From Pelagerythrobacter marinus (GTDB lineage: Bacteria > Pseudomonadota > Alphaproteobacteria > Sphingomonadales > Sphingomonadaceae): a DNA stretch of 64,000 nt. Under the pieces are notes generated by a model, which was not told where the DNA came from, searched no databases, and saw only the letters and a program-made list of their open reading frames with translations. The stretch spans positions 372,001 to 436,000 of the forward strand of contig NZ_WTYO01000003.1 of NCBI RefSeq assembly GCF_009827515.1, written 5' to 3'. Of the stretch, positions 8,498 through 18,975 are shown piece by piece; position 1 is the stretch's first letter; the number at the start of each line of letters is the position of its first letter. The translations under genes and the position numbers were made by a program.

Positions 8498-9676
8498 TCA
8501 CCCCTCTTCGGGGGCGAAGCGCAGCTCGGCGCGTTCCTCCAGCCGCGCGACCAGGGCCTCGCCCAGGAAGTGCCCCGGCGTGCCGACACCGCCGGGCGCC
8601 TCGCACGACAGCAGGGCCATGCCGGTTTCGCCCAGCATCCGGCTGGTCGATCCGTAGCCGGGATCGTAACGGCCCTTCACCGCGTAATGCAGGCGCTCGC
8701 CGCCCGGCATCTCGCCGACGAACAGCAGGTCGTAGGAACCCGCCTCGCGCTCGGCCTTGCTCGGCCCCTCGCCGGGCTTGGGCGGCTTGGCGCCGAAGGG
8801 GTTCTTGAGCATCTCGGTTACCGCGTCGGCCGCCGCCTTGCCCGCTTCGCCGGGGCTGGTCAGCATCATCTCGTCGTAACGGAAATCCTCGCCATAGGGG
8901 AAACCGCCGAGGAAATTGGTCCGGTGGACGTTCTTGATGTTGATCGTGGCCATGATGAACGGCGCCGCCCACTTGCCCAGGTCTTCCTCGTAACGCGGGA
9001 CCATGCCGCCGGGCTGTTCGGGCCCCTCGAAACCCGGGGTCAGGCCGAAGGGGCTCTGCAGGATCGGGATCAGCTTCGGGTTCTTCGCCACGGCCTTCAT
9101 CGTCGCGCCCAGGCTGGCGGCGGTCCCGCCGGAGAACGTGCCCTGCATCGAGCGGACCCGGCCGCGCACGCGCGGGGCGGGCGCGCCGAAGCGCCGCTGC
9201 GCCTCTTTCTGCAGCATCAGCACGCCCAGGTCGAAGGGGATCGAATCGAAACCGCTCGAAAAGCAGATGCGCGCCCCGCTTTCCTTCGCCGCCGCGTGGT
9301 GCCGGTCGATCTGCTCGCGCATCCAGCCCGGTTCCCCGCACAAGTCGGCATAGTCGGTACCGGTCGCGACGCAGGCCGCGACCAGCGCCTCGCCGTAGAG
9401 CTGGTACGGGCCGACAGTCGTCAGGACCACGCGTGTGCGGCGGCACATGGCCTCCAGCGCGGCGGTGTCGTCGGCGTCGGCCACGACCAGCGGCGTTTCC
9501 GCCGGCGCGCCGATCGCGTCGCGCACGTCCTGCAGCTTGGTCAGGCTGCGGCCGGCCATTGCCCACTTCGGCCCATCCTGCCGGTCGCCGTATTCGCGCA
9601 CGAAATGCTCGGCCACCAGGCGCCCGGTATAGCCGGTCGCGCCATAGACCACGATGTCGAATTCACGGTTTGCCAT
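8498..9676 (-). CDS. Saccharopine dehydrogenase NADP-binding domain protein (trans-acting enoyl reductase type)
   Basis: 392 residues. A Rossmann dinucleotide-binding N-terminus (VVYGATGYTGRLVAEHF) is followed by a saccharopine-dehydrogenase-like body with SGFDSIPFDLGVL, a motif of the enoyl reductases that act in trans on complex lipids in actinobacteria and of related proteobacterial oxidoreductases. Role: probable NAD(P)H-dependent reductase acting on a lipid or thioester; the actual substrate is unknown. An in-frame TTG lies one codon upstream of the ATG at 9676; AAGGGAG precedes both, 7 and 10 nt away, so the start could be either. It converges with the His-rich receptor and is followed on the same strand by dcd further upstream with no overlap. 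Confidence 0.85.
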   Translation of the reverse strand: MANREFDIVVYGATGYTGRLVAEHFVREYGDRQDGPKWAMAGRSLTKLQDVRDAIGAPAETPLVVADADDTAALEAMCRRTRVVLTTVGPYQLYGEALVAACVATGTDYADLCGEPGWMREQIDRHHAAAKESGARICFSSGFDSIPFDLGVLMLQKEAQRRFGAPAPRVRGRVRSMQGTFSGGTAASLGATMKAVAKNPKLIPILQSPFGLTPGFEGPEQPGGMVPRYEEDLGKWAAPFIMATINIKNVHRTNFLGGFPYGEDFRYDEMMLTSPGEAGKAAADAVTEMLKNPFGAKPPKPGEGPSKAEREAGSYDLLFVGEMPGGERLHYAVKGRYDPGYGSTSRMLGETGMALLSCEAPGGVGTPGHFLGEALVARLEERAELRFAPEEG

Positions 9677-9742
9677 CAAAGCGATTCTCCCTTGCGGGCG
9701 GGAGAATGGAACAGCGCGCGCCGCCTTACAACCGGCGCGCGG

Positions 9743-10297
9743 TCACAGCCGGGGCAGGGTTACCCCGCGCTGCCCCATGTACTTGCCCGCGCGGTCGCGA
9801 TAGCTCGTCTCGCACCGCTCGTTGCCCTGCAGGAACAGGAACTGGCATGCCCCCTCGTTGGCGTAGATCCGGGCCGGCAGCGGGGTCGTATTCGAGAATT
9901 CGAGCGTGACGTGCCCTTCCCACCCCGGCTCGAGCGGGGTGACGTTCACGATGATCCCGCAGCGCGCATAAGTGCTCTTGCCCAGGCAGATCACCAGCAC
10001 GTCTTCCGGTACGCGGAAATATTCGACCGTGCGCGCCAGGGCGAAAGAATTGGGCGGGATCACGCAGACGTCGGTCTTGCGGTCGACGAAGGAATTGGCG
10101 GCGAAGTCCTTCGGATCGACCACCGCGCTGTCGACATTGGTGAAGATCTTGAACTCGTCCGCCACGCGCGCGTCGTAGCCGTAGCTGGAAAGGCCGTAGG
10201 AAATGCATCCCTCGCGCCGCTGCGCCTCGACGAAAGGCTCGATCATGCCTTTCTCCTGCGCCTGGGTGCGGATCCACCGGTCGGAAAGAATCGCCAT
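9743..10297 (-). CDS. dcd: dCTP deaminase
   Basis: 184 residues, the usual length. It converts dCTP to dUTP plus ammonia, feeding dTTP synthesis in the cytoplasm. Recognised from [10 protein letters not shown] at the N-terminus, the [20 protein letters not shown] segment, and the substrate-site stretch [20 protein letters not shown] followed by [20 protein letters not shown]. Complete, with normal motifs. It lies alone between two minus-strand genes, with 78 bp to the secreted papain-like gene upstream and 66 bp to the reductase gene downstream. The product of dCTP deaminase is potentially mutagenic uracil nucleotide; the window also carries ung, but 11 kb away and not co-transcribed. Confidence 0.97.
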   Translation of the reverse strand: MAILSDRWIRTQAQEKGMIEPFVEAQRREGCISYGLSSYGYDARVADEFKIFTNVDSAVVDPKDFAANSFVDRKTDVCVIPPNSFALARTVEYFRVPEDVLVICLGKSTYARCGIIVNVTPLEPGWEGHVTLEFSNTTPLPARIYANEGACQFLFLQGNERCETSYRDRAGKYMGQRGVTLPRL

Positions 10298-10375
10298 GGC
10301 CCGGTCATTCCCCAGCCTCGCGGACAGGGCAAGCCGCGCGCCGGCGTTATCCCCTTCCGCCGGCCGCCCCGCGCG

Positions 10376-10906
10376 TCAGTCGATCGGGCGCGCACCCAGC
10401 TGCGGGTTGAGCCGGGTCACATGGTTCAGCCACTTCTTCGGGCGGCGCAGCATGTCCTTGGGGTATTCGACCTTCAGCCCGGCGATCCGGGCCATCGCGC
10501 CGACGAAATGGATGCAGTTGCGCCGGTCGAGGTCGTAGTACTTGCCCGGCGCATCGCGCCATTTCGCCACTTCGGCGCGCACGCGCCAGTACTGCGCGTC
10601 GGTGAGGGTGACGGTGAAATGGCGGTTGGTCTTGCGCAGGTATTTCTCCTCCTCGGTCATGATCGCGTGTTCGACCGGGCCGCTCAGGATGCGGGTGGAG
10701 ATCGTCTTCGCCGTGAAGCCGTAGTTTTCCTGCACCGGGGCGCCGGTTTCCTCCAGCGTCCCTTCGAGCACGATGAAGGCATGGGGATAGCGGCCGAACA
10801 GGACCGAGCCGTTGAAGCTGTGGAAGCTCATCCGCACCTCGGCCGCCGCGCCGGCCGAGCAGGCCAGCGCGACGAGCGCGAGAAGCATTGCGAGAAAGCG
10901 GCCCAT
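10376..10906 (-). CDS. Small secreted protein with possible LRAT/NlpC-P60-like (permuted papain) fold
   Basis: 176 residues, not a family I can name. Residues 1-22 form a signal peptide (MGRFLAMLLALVALACSAGA). The mature part has an early His in GRYPHAFIVLEG (H42) and a late Asn-Cys in RRNCIHFVGAMAR (N130, C131). That order, His before Cys in an NCxHFV context, matches circularly permuted papain-like enzymes (LRAT, YiiX, DUF4105-type groups), where Cys is the nucleophile. If right, it is a periplasmic hydrolase or acyltransferase; this is inference from two motifs. The C-terminus is basic and has no membrane anchor. It sits 43 bp downstream of putA on the same strand, but a shared function is not obvious. 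Confidence 0.75.
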   Translation of the reverse strand: MGRFLAMLLALVALACSAGAAAEVRMSFHSFNGSVLFGRYPHAFIVLEGTLEETGAPVQENYGFTAKTISTRILSGPVEHAIMTEEEKYLRKTNRHFTVTLTDAQYWRVRAEVAKWRDAPGKYYDLDRRNCIHFVGAMARIAGLKVEYPKDMLRRPKKWLNHVTRLNPQLGARPID

Positions 10907-10949
10907 TGCCCGCCTGACTAGCAAATCGCGGCGCGGAGGAAAGCCCCGG

Positions 10950-13900
10950 TCAGCTCGCCAGCAGCGTGGCGTTGCCGCCCGCCGCCGTCGTGTCGATGCA
11001 CACGACCCGCTCGGTCGCGAAGCGCGCGACGTAGTGCGGGCCGCCGGCCTTGGGGCCGGTACCCGACAGGCCCTCGCCGCCGAACGGCTGGCTTTCCACG
11101 ACCGCCCCGATCTGGTTGCGGTTGACGTAGAAATTGCCGACCCGGGCGCGCGCCTCGACGAAGCGGCGGGTCGCCTCGATCCGGCTGTGGAGGCCAAGCG
11201 TGAGGCCGTAGCCGGTGGCATTGATGTCCTCGATCACCCGTTCCAGCTCGCTTGCCTTGTAGCGCACGACGTGCAGGATCGGGCCGAAGTTCTCGCGCCG
11301 CAGGTCGAGGATCGAATCCATCTCGATGATCGTCGGCGCGACGAAGCAGCCCTGGGCCGCCCCGCGCGGCAGCTTGCGCCGCCAGACCTTGCGCCCGTGC
11401 TTCTTGCGCCGCGCGACGTGCCGTTCGAGCGCGGCCTTGGCGTCGGGGTCGATCACCGGGCCGACGTCCGTCGCCAGGTCCTCCGGATCGCCGATCACCA
11501 GCGCCTCGAACGCGCCCTTGATCATTTCCAGCATCTCGTCGGCCACGTCGTCCTGCAGGTAGAGCACGCGCAGCGCGCTGCACCGCTGGCCCGCGCTCTG
11601 GAACGCGCTGTTGACGACATCGCGGGTGACCTGTTCGGGCAGGGCGGAGCTGTCCACGATCATCGCGTTCTGGCCGCCGGTCTCGGCGATCAGCGTCGCG
11701 ATCGGCCCCTCGCGCGCGGCGAGGCTGCGGTTGATCGCCTGGGCCGTCTGGGTCGATCCGGTGAAGGCGACCCCCGCGATCCGCGGGTCGGAGGTGATCA
11801 GCTGTCCCACCTCGCCGGCCCCGGGCAGGAGCTGGAACACGTCTTCGGGAATGCCCGCTTCGTGGCACAACTTCACCGCCAGCGCGGCGATCAGCGGGGT
11901 CTGCTCCGCCGGCTTGGCGACGACGGTATTGCCCGCCGCGAGCGCCGCCGCAGCCGGGCCGATGAAGATCGCCAGCGGGAAGTTCCACGGGCTGATCGTC
12001 GCGAAGACGCCGCGGCCGTGCAGGCTCAGCCGGTTCTCCTCGCCCGTCGGGCCGGGCAGGGGCAGGGGGGCGGTGAACAGGCGCCGCGCCTCGTTGGCGT
12101 AATAGCGCAGGAAATCGACCGCCTCGCGCAGTTCGAGAACCGCGTCCATCAGCGTCTTGCCCGCTTCGCGCTGGCACAGGCTGAGGATCTCGTCGGTATG
12201 GGCCTCGAACATGTCGGCCGCGGCTTCGAGCAGGAGCGCGCGCTTTTCCCCGCCGAGCGAATCCCAGCCGGGCTGGATCGCGATCGCCCGGGTGATCGCG
12301 ACGTCGATCTCCTCGGGCAGGGCATCGCGCCGCGTGCCGACCTCGTGGGTGAGATCCTGCGGCTGGGTGATCGGCGCGACTTCCCCCTGTTCGGGCGAAC
12401 GCAGCGTCGGCTCGGCATGCCAGCGGCGGGCGTCGAGCACGTGCAGGCGTTCGAGCAGGGGTTCGACCACCAGCGGATCGGCCAGGTCGATCCCCGCGCT
12501 GTTGCGGCGGCCCGGGAAGATGTCGGCCGGCAGCGGGATCTGCGGGTTGCGCCGCGGCTCCATCGCCGCCAGCTCGGCCACCGGGTCGCCGGTCAGCGCC
12601 GCCACCGGCACTTCGGCATCGGCCATGCGGTTGACGAAGCTGGAATTGGCGCCGTTCTCGAGCAGGCGCCGCACGAGATAGGCCAGCAGGTCCTTGTGCG
12701 TGCCCACCGGGGCGTAGATCCGCACCGGCGTCTTGCGGTTGCCTTCCAGTTCGCCCAGCTCGGCATAGACTTCCTCGCCCATGCCGTGCAGCCGCTGGAA
12801 CTCGTAGGACGGCCCCTGCCGATCGGCCGGCTCGCCCTGCTCCGCCAGCGCCTTGACCGCGCCGATCGTATAGGCGTTGTGCGTGGCGAAGGCGGGGTAG
12901 ATCGCGTCGCGCGCCTCCAGCAGGCGCGCCGCGCAGGCGAGGTAGGACACGTCGGTCCCGACCTTGCGGGTGAAGACGGGGAAATCCTTGTAACCGCCGA
13001 CGTGGCTGATCTTGATCTCGGTATCCCAGTACGCGCCCTTGACCAGGCGCACCATCAGCCGGCGGCCGTGGCGCCGTGCCAGCTTGGCGATCCAGTCGCA
13101 CAGCGGCACGCCGCGCTTCTGGTAGGCCTGGATGGCGAGGCCGAAGCCTTCCCACGGCTGCCCGCCGGGCCGGGCGAAGATCTCGTCGTCGGCCACCAGC
13201 GCCTCGATGATGTCGAGCGACAGCTCCAGCCGCTCGGCCTCTTCGGCGTCGATGGTGAAATGCATGTTGGCGTCGCGCGCCTTGATCGCGAGCCCCTTGA
13301 GCACGGGGACGAGCGCCTTGGTCGCGGCGGCCGCGTGGAAATGGTCGTAGCGCGGATAGAGCGCGGAAAGCTTGACCGATATGCCGGGCGAGCGGGCGAT
13401 CCCGCCGTCGACTTCGCGCGCGAGCCGCTCGATCGCGTGCTCGTAGGCCTGGCGATAGCGTTCGGCATCGGGGAACGTCATCGCCGCTTCGCCCAGCATG
13501 TCGAAGCTGTGCGTCAGGCCGCGCGCGCGTTCGGGGGCGGCGCGCTTCAGCGCCTCCTCGATCGTCCGGCCGAAAACGAACTGCCCGCCCAGGATCCGCA
13601 TGGCCTGCAGCGTCGCCCGGCGGATCACCGGTTCGCCGAGGCGGTTCATCGCGTTGCGCAACGTGCGGCCCATGCCGCGCTGGTGCTCTTCGGGGCGCTC
13701 GAGCACTTCGCCGGTGAGCATCAGCGAGAAGGTCGCGGCGTTGACGAAAGTGGAACTGCTTTCGCCCAGGTGTTCGGACCAGTCGATGTCGCCGATCTTG
13801 TCGCGGATCAGGGCATCGGCGGTGCGGCTGTCGGGCACGCGCAGCAGCGCCTCGGCCAGGCACATCAGCGCGATGCCTTCCTCGGTCGCGAGGCCGAACT

Positions 13901-14096
13901 GCTGGAGGAAGGCATCGATCCCGCTCGCCTTGCGTTCGCGCGCACCGGAAATCAGCTTCCCGGCGATCGACGCGGCCTGCGGATGGACGGCGCCGGCAGG
14001 GGCGGCCTGTCGCAGCCGTTCGGCCACGCAGGCTTCCTCGTCCTGGCGATAGGCGAGGCGGATAGCGGTTCGGTCGAGCGGAGCGGAAACGGGCAT
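10950..14096 (-). CDS. putA: Bifunctional proline dehydrogenase / L-glutamate gamma-semialdehyde dehydrogenase
   Basis: 1048 residues. It oxidises proline to P5C (FAD-dependent) and then to glutamate (NAD-dependent). The N-terminal half is the PRODH barrel (MHFTIDAEEAERLELSLDII, LMVRLVKGAYWDTEIK); the C-terminal half is an aldehyde dehydrogenase with SPWNFPLAIFIG, ETGGQNAMIVDSS and the nucleophile segment FQSAGQRCSALRVLYLQ. The start at 14096 (MPVSAPLDRTAIR) is preferred over an in-frame upstream extension of low-complexity sequence. It lacks the N-terminal ribbon-helix-helix DNA-binding domain of trifunctional PutA, so it should not repress its own gene. glpD lies 62 bp upstream on the same strand. 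Its product glutamate is the substrate of the NAD-GDH encoded further right. Confidence 0.97.
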   Translation of the reverse strand: MPVSAPLDRTAIRLAYRQDEEACVAERLRQAAPAGAVHPQAASIAGKLISGARERKASGIDAFLQQFGLATEEGIALMCLAEALLRVPDSRTADALIRDKIGDIDWSEHLGESSSTFVNAATFSLMLTGEVLERPEEHQRGMGRTLRNAMNRLGEPVIRRATLQAMRILGGQFVFGRTIEEALKRAAPERARGLTHSFDMLGEAAMTFPDAERYRQAYEHAIERLAREVDGGIARSPGISVKLSALYPRYDHFHAAAATKALVPVLKGLAIKARDANMHFTIDAEEAERLELSLDIIEALVADDEIFARPGGQPWEGFGLAIQAYQKRGVPLCDWIAKLARRHGRRLMVRLVKGAYWDTEIKISHVGGYKDFPVFTRKVGTDVSYLACAARLLEARDAIYPAFATHNAYTIGAVKALAEQGEPADRQGPSYEFQRLHGMGEEVYAELGELEGNRKTPVRIYAPVGTHKDLLAYLVRRLLENGANSSFVNRMADAEVPVAALTGDPVAELAAMEPRRNPQIPLPADIFPGRRNSAGIDLADPLVVEPLLERLHVLDARRWHAEPTLRSPEQGEVAPITQPQDLTHEVGTRRDALPEEIDVAITRAIAIQPGWDSLGGEKRALLLEAAADMFEAHTDEILSLCQREAGKTLMDAVLELREAVDFLRYYANEARRLFTAPLPLPGPTGEENRLSLHGRGVFATISPWNFPLAIFIGPAAAALAAGNTVVAKPAEQTPLIAALAVKLCHEAGIPEDVFQLLPGAGEVGQLITSDPRIAGVAFTGSTQTAQAINRSLAAREGPIATLIAETGGQNAMIVDSSALPEQVTRDVVNSAFQSAGQRCSALRVLYLQDDVADEMLEMIKGAFEALVIGDPEDLATDVGPVIDPDAKAALERHVARRKKHGRKVWRRKLPRGAAQGCFVAPTIIEMDSILDLRRENFGPILHVVRYKASELERVIEDINATGYGLTLGLHSRIEATRRFVEARARVGNFYVNRNQIGAVVESQPFGGEGLSGTGPKAGGPHYVARFATERVVCIDTTAAGGNATLLAS

Positions 14097-14158
14097 AGTG
14101 CGACTCGGGGTGAAAGTTGCGGTGAATTCGGCGCCCTTGGACGCGCTTCGGGCGGCAA

Positions 14159-15641
14159 TCAAGCGAAGTCGGCAGCGAGGCTGGCCGCTACGTTTTCGTG
14201 GGCTTCTTGGGGCAGGTGGAGCCCCAGTTTGCTCCGCCGCCAGAGAACGTCTTCGCTCGTCTGCGCCATTTCTTCGCGGCGCATGTAATCGACTTCCGCC
14301 TCGCTCAGCCCGCCGCCCAGGTCGCGGCCCAGGCCGTCCGGCGCGCGCGCTTCGCCGATCACCCGTTCGATCCGGGTGCCGTAGGCGCGCGCCATGCGCC
14401 GCGCGGTTGCCGCCGGCAGCCAGGGCCAGAGCGCGCGGACTTCGGCCAGGAAGGCATCGAAGCCGCCGGCAAAATCGCCGCCCGGCAGCGGCGCATCGCC
14501 GGTCCAGGGCCGGGCGGGCACCGCGAGATGGCGCGCCAGCCGCTCCATCGCGTGTTCGGCCAGGCGGCGATAAGTGGTGATCTTGCCCCCGAAGATGCTC
14601 AACAGGGGCGGTGCGCCGTCCGGCGCATCGACGGCAAAGACGTAGTCGCGGGTCACGGTTGCGTCACTCGCGGCATTGTCTTCGTAAAGCGGCCTGATTC
14701 CTGCATAGGACGAAACGACGTCTGCGGGGCCAACCGGTTCCGAGAAATAGGCGCTGGCCGCCGCGCAGAGGTAGTCGCGCTCCTCACCCGAAATCGCCAC
14801 CGCGTCGCGATCGCCGGCGAAGGGCCGGTCGGTCGTGCCGATCAGGGTGAAGTCGTCCTCGTAGGGGATCGCGAAGACGATCCGCCCGTCGCCGTTCTGG
14901 AAGATATAGGCGTGCGCGCCTTCGAACTTGCGGCGCACGACGACGTGGCTGCCTTGCACCAGGCGCAAGTGCGCTTTGGCCCGGCCGGCGGTGGCGAGTG
15001 CGGCGATGTCGTCCACCCACGGCCCCGCGGCGTTGATCACGGCGCGCGCGCGGACGGTCTGCTCGCCCCCGGGGCGAAACCAGCGCGGCGCGCCAGTGGT
15101 CGCCCGCGCGGGCGAGCGCGCTGCAGCGGGTGCGCGTCATGATCCGCGCGCCGCGTTCGCGCGCGTCGATCGCGTTGAGAACGACCAGCCGCGCGTCGTC
15201 CACCCAGCAATCCGAATAGGCGAAGCCCCGGGCGAAGCGGTCCTTCAGCACGGCCGCGTGGGGCGGCGCAGACAGGTCCACCGCCTCGCTGCCCGGCAGC
15301 GACCGGTTGCCGCCCAGGTGGTCGTAGAGGAACAGGCCCAGGCGCAGCATCCAGCGCGGGCGCAGCCCCTCGTGGTGCGGCAGGACGAAGCGCAGCGGGC
15401 GCACGAGGTGCGGCGCGATCCGCAGCAGGACCTCGCGCTCGCGCAGCGATTCGCGGACCAGCCGGAACTCGTAGTGTTCGAGATAGCGCAGCCCGCCATG
15501 CACCAGCTTGGTGCTGGCCGACGACGTGTGGCTGGCGAGGTCGTCTTTCTCCGCCAGGGCGACCGACAGCCCGCGGCCCGCCGCGTCGCGGGCGATGCCT
15601 GCGCCGTTGATGCCCCCGCCGATCACCAGGAGATCGTACAT
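14159..15641 (-). pseudogene. glpD: Glycerol-3-phosphate dehydrogenase, broken by a one-base insertion
   Basis: FAD-dependent oxidation of sn-glycerol-3-phosphate to DHAP at the inner membrane face. The N-terminal half starts at the ATG at 15641 (MYDLLVIGGGINGAGIARDA, then SSASTKLVHGGLRYLE) and the C-terminal half is in another frame (INAAGPWVDDIA ... FGGKITTYRRLAEHAMERL). Start to stop is 1483 nt, one more than a multiple of three. The join falls at the C5G4 run near 15065-15074; removing one base there restores a continuous ...LVSPGGEQTVRARAVINAAGP reading. So the gene is either truly inactivated or carries a homopolymer sequencing error. Without the extra base it would be about 493 residues, normal for GlpD. 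It lies upstream of putA on the same strand. Confidence 0.9.
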
Positions 15642-15744
15642 GGCGCGCAGCCCTATCGGTTCGCGCCCCGCATGGCGAGCCATTTGCACCGCCTGCGCCC
15701 CCGTCTATGGCGGGCGGGAACTGGCAGTAACGGGAAATGCAGAC

Positions 15745-16197
15745 ATGGCAGGCCGCTATTTCGACGAATGGCAGGTGGGCGACCGGATCGAGCACGAGAT
15801 CCGCCGCACGGTGACCGAGACCGACAACCTGCTGTTCACGACGATGACCCACAATCCCCAGCCGCTGCACCTCGATGCGGAGGCGGCGCGCGAATCCGAA
15901 TTCGGGCAGATCCTCGTCAACGGCACTTTCACGTTTGCGCTGATGGTGGGGCTGAGCGTGGGCGACACGACGCTCGGCACGCTTATCGCCAACCTCGGGT
16001 ACGACAAGGTCGCCATGCCGGCGCCGGTCGCGATCGGCGATACCCTGCGCGCGACCAGCGAAGTCGCGGCCCTGCGCGAATCGAAATCGCGGCCCGGGGC
16101 CGGGATCGTCACGTTCACCCACCAGATGCTGAACCAGCGCGACGAGGTCGTCTGCCGCTGCGAGCGCTCGGCCCTGGTTCGTCGCAAGCCGGCCTAG
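15745..16197 (+). CDS. MaoC family dehydratase (hotdog fold)
   Basis: 150 residues of single hotdog-fold hydratase type. The segment FTTMTHNPQPLHLDAEAARES carries the hydratase-2 Asp/His pair (N-P-x-H-x-D region), and GDTLRATSEVAALRESKSRP continues the fold. Role: probably hydrates an enoyl-CoA or related thioester in fatty-acid or branched-chain acid catabolism; similar to mesaconyl-CoA hydratase-like small MaoC proteins. The start at 15745 is chosen because upstream in-frame codons lie in the divergent glpD leader. It is separated from glpD by 103 bp, which probably holds promoters for both directions. It is followed 92 bp later by the ExoD-like gene. The exact substrate cannot be read. Confidence 0.9.
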   Translation: MAGRYFDEWQVGDRIEHEIRRTVTETDNLLFTTMTHNPQPLHLDAEAARESEFGQILVNGTFTFALMVGLSVGDTTLGTLIANLGYDKVAMPAPVAIGDTLRATSEVAALRESKSRPGAGIVTFTHQMLNQRDEVVCRCERSALVRRKPA

Positions 16198-16289
16198 GGC
16201 CCTTTTCGCCGCCCGCCCTCTCTCCCTCCCGTCCGCCTCGCCCCGTCGGGCGGGAGCCTATCGGCCCGCCGGGCGTTGCCCGGGCAGGC

Positions 16290-16889
16290 ATGAAGGAAGA
16301 CCCGCACAGCATCGGGGACGTCCTCGACGGGATCGAGGACCTTGGCGAACGGCGCGACAAGGTCTGCGTCGGCGACGCGCTGGACGAATTCGGCCGTCGC
16401 AGTTTCGGGCCGATCCTGCTGTTCCTGCCGCTGATAGAGCTTTCGCCGATCGGCGGGATTCCCGGCGTGCCGACGTTCCTCGCGGTGATGATCGCGCTGA
16501 TCGCGGGCCAGCTGCTGTTCGGGCGCGAACATGTCTGGCTGCCCGATTTCGTCGAACGCCGCGCGATCGACGGCGACCGGCTGGCGCGCGGGGCGCATCG
16601 GCTGGACAAGGTGGCGGCGACGATCGACGGCTGGTTCCACGGGCGCCTCAAGTGGCTTACCCGCGGCATCTGGCCGCGGGTGGCGGCGCTGGTGGTGGTC
16701 CTGCTGTGCTGCGCCGTGCCGCCGCTGGAATTCCTGCCTTTCGCCAGTTCCGCGCCGATGATCGCGATCGCCGCCTTCGGCCTCGCGCTCATGGTGCGCG
16801 ACGGGCTGCTGATGGTGATTGCCTTCGCCATTTCGACCGGCGCGGTCGCGGTCGTCGCCGGGGTGCTGACCTCGGGCGGCTCGGGCTAG
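16290..16889 (+). CDS. ExoD family (exopolysaccharide synthesis) membrane protein
   Basis: 199 residues. The N-terminus is hydrophilic (EDLGERRDKVCVGDALDEFG), and three or four hydrophobic stretches follow: FGPILLFLPLIELSPIGGIPG, FLAVMIALIAGQLLFG, VAALVVVLLCCAVPPLEFLP and MIAIAAFGLALMVRDG. This arrangement, with the G-P-I-L-L-F-x-P-A-L/I motif, is that of ExoD proteins, which in Sinorhizobium affect exopolysaccharide and alkali sensitivity; their molecular activity is not settled. The start at 16290 is a little upstream of the conserved block and has no strong ribosome site. It is inner-membrane. A long GC hairpin follows it before ftsH, so it probably ends a transcript. No glycan genes lie next to it, so its role here is unknown. 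Confidence 0.85.
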   Translation: MKEDPHSIGDVLDGIEDLGERRDKVCVGDALDEFGRRSFGPILLFLPLIELSPIGGIPGVPTFLAVMIALIAGQLLFGREHVWLPDFVERRAIDGDRLARGAHRLDKVAATIDGWFHGRLKWLTRGIWPRVAALVVVLLCCAVPPLEFLPFASSAPMIAIAAFGLALMVRDGLLMVIAFAISTGAVAVVAGVLTSGGSG

Positions 16890-16894
16890 GCGCC

Positions 16895-16928
16895 GCCGGC
16901 GCCCCGTCCGGCCGGAAGGGGCGCCGGC
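16895..16928 (+). terminator. Strong hairpin between ExoD-like gene and ftsH
   Basis: Perfect 11-bp arms GCCGGCGCCCC and GGGGCGCCGGC around a 12-nt loop, six bases after the ExoD-like stop. The sequence after it (CGTTATCTT) is only moderately T-rich, so termination is probable but not certain. Confidence 0.6.
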
Positions 16929-16991
16929 CGTTATCTTGCCATTCACCTCGCCGCCCCTACATTGGCACGCGAAAGGATCACTGTTTCAGCG

Positions 16992-18953
<1,962 letters not shown>

Positions 18954-18975
18954 ACCGCGCCCCGGCGGCGGCCCG

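Noticed and set aside
15050-15090. A programmed frameshift in glpD.
   Set aside because: No known GlpD uses one, no slippery heptamer with stimulatory structure is evident, and the split falls in a homopolymer run where errors or indels are likelier.
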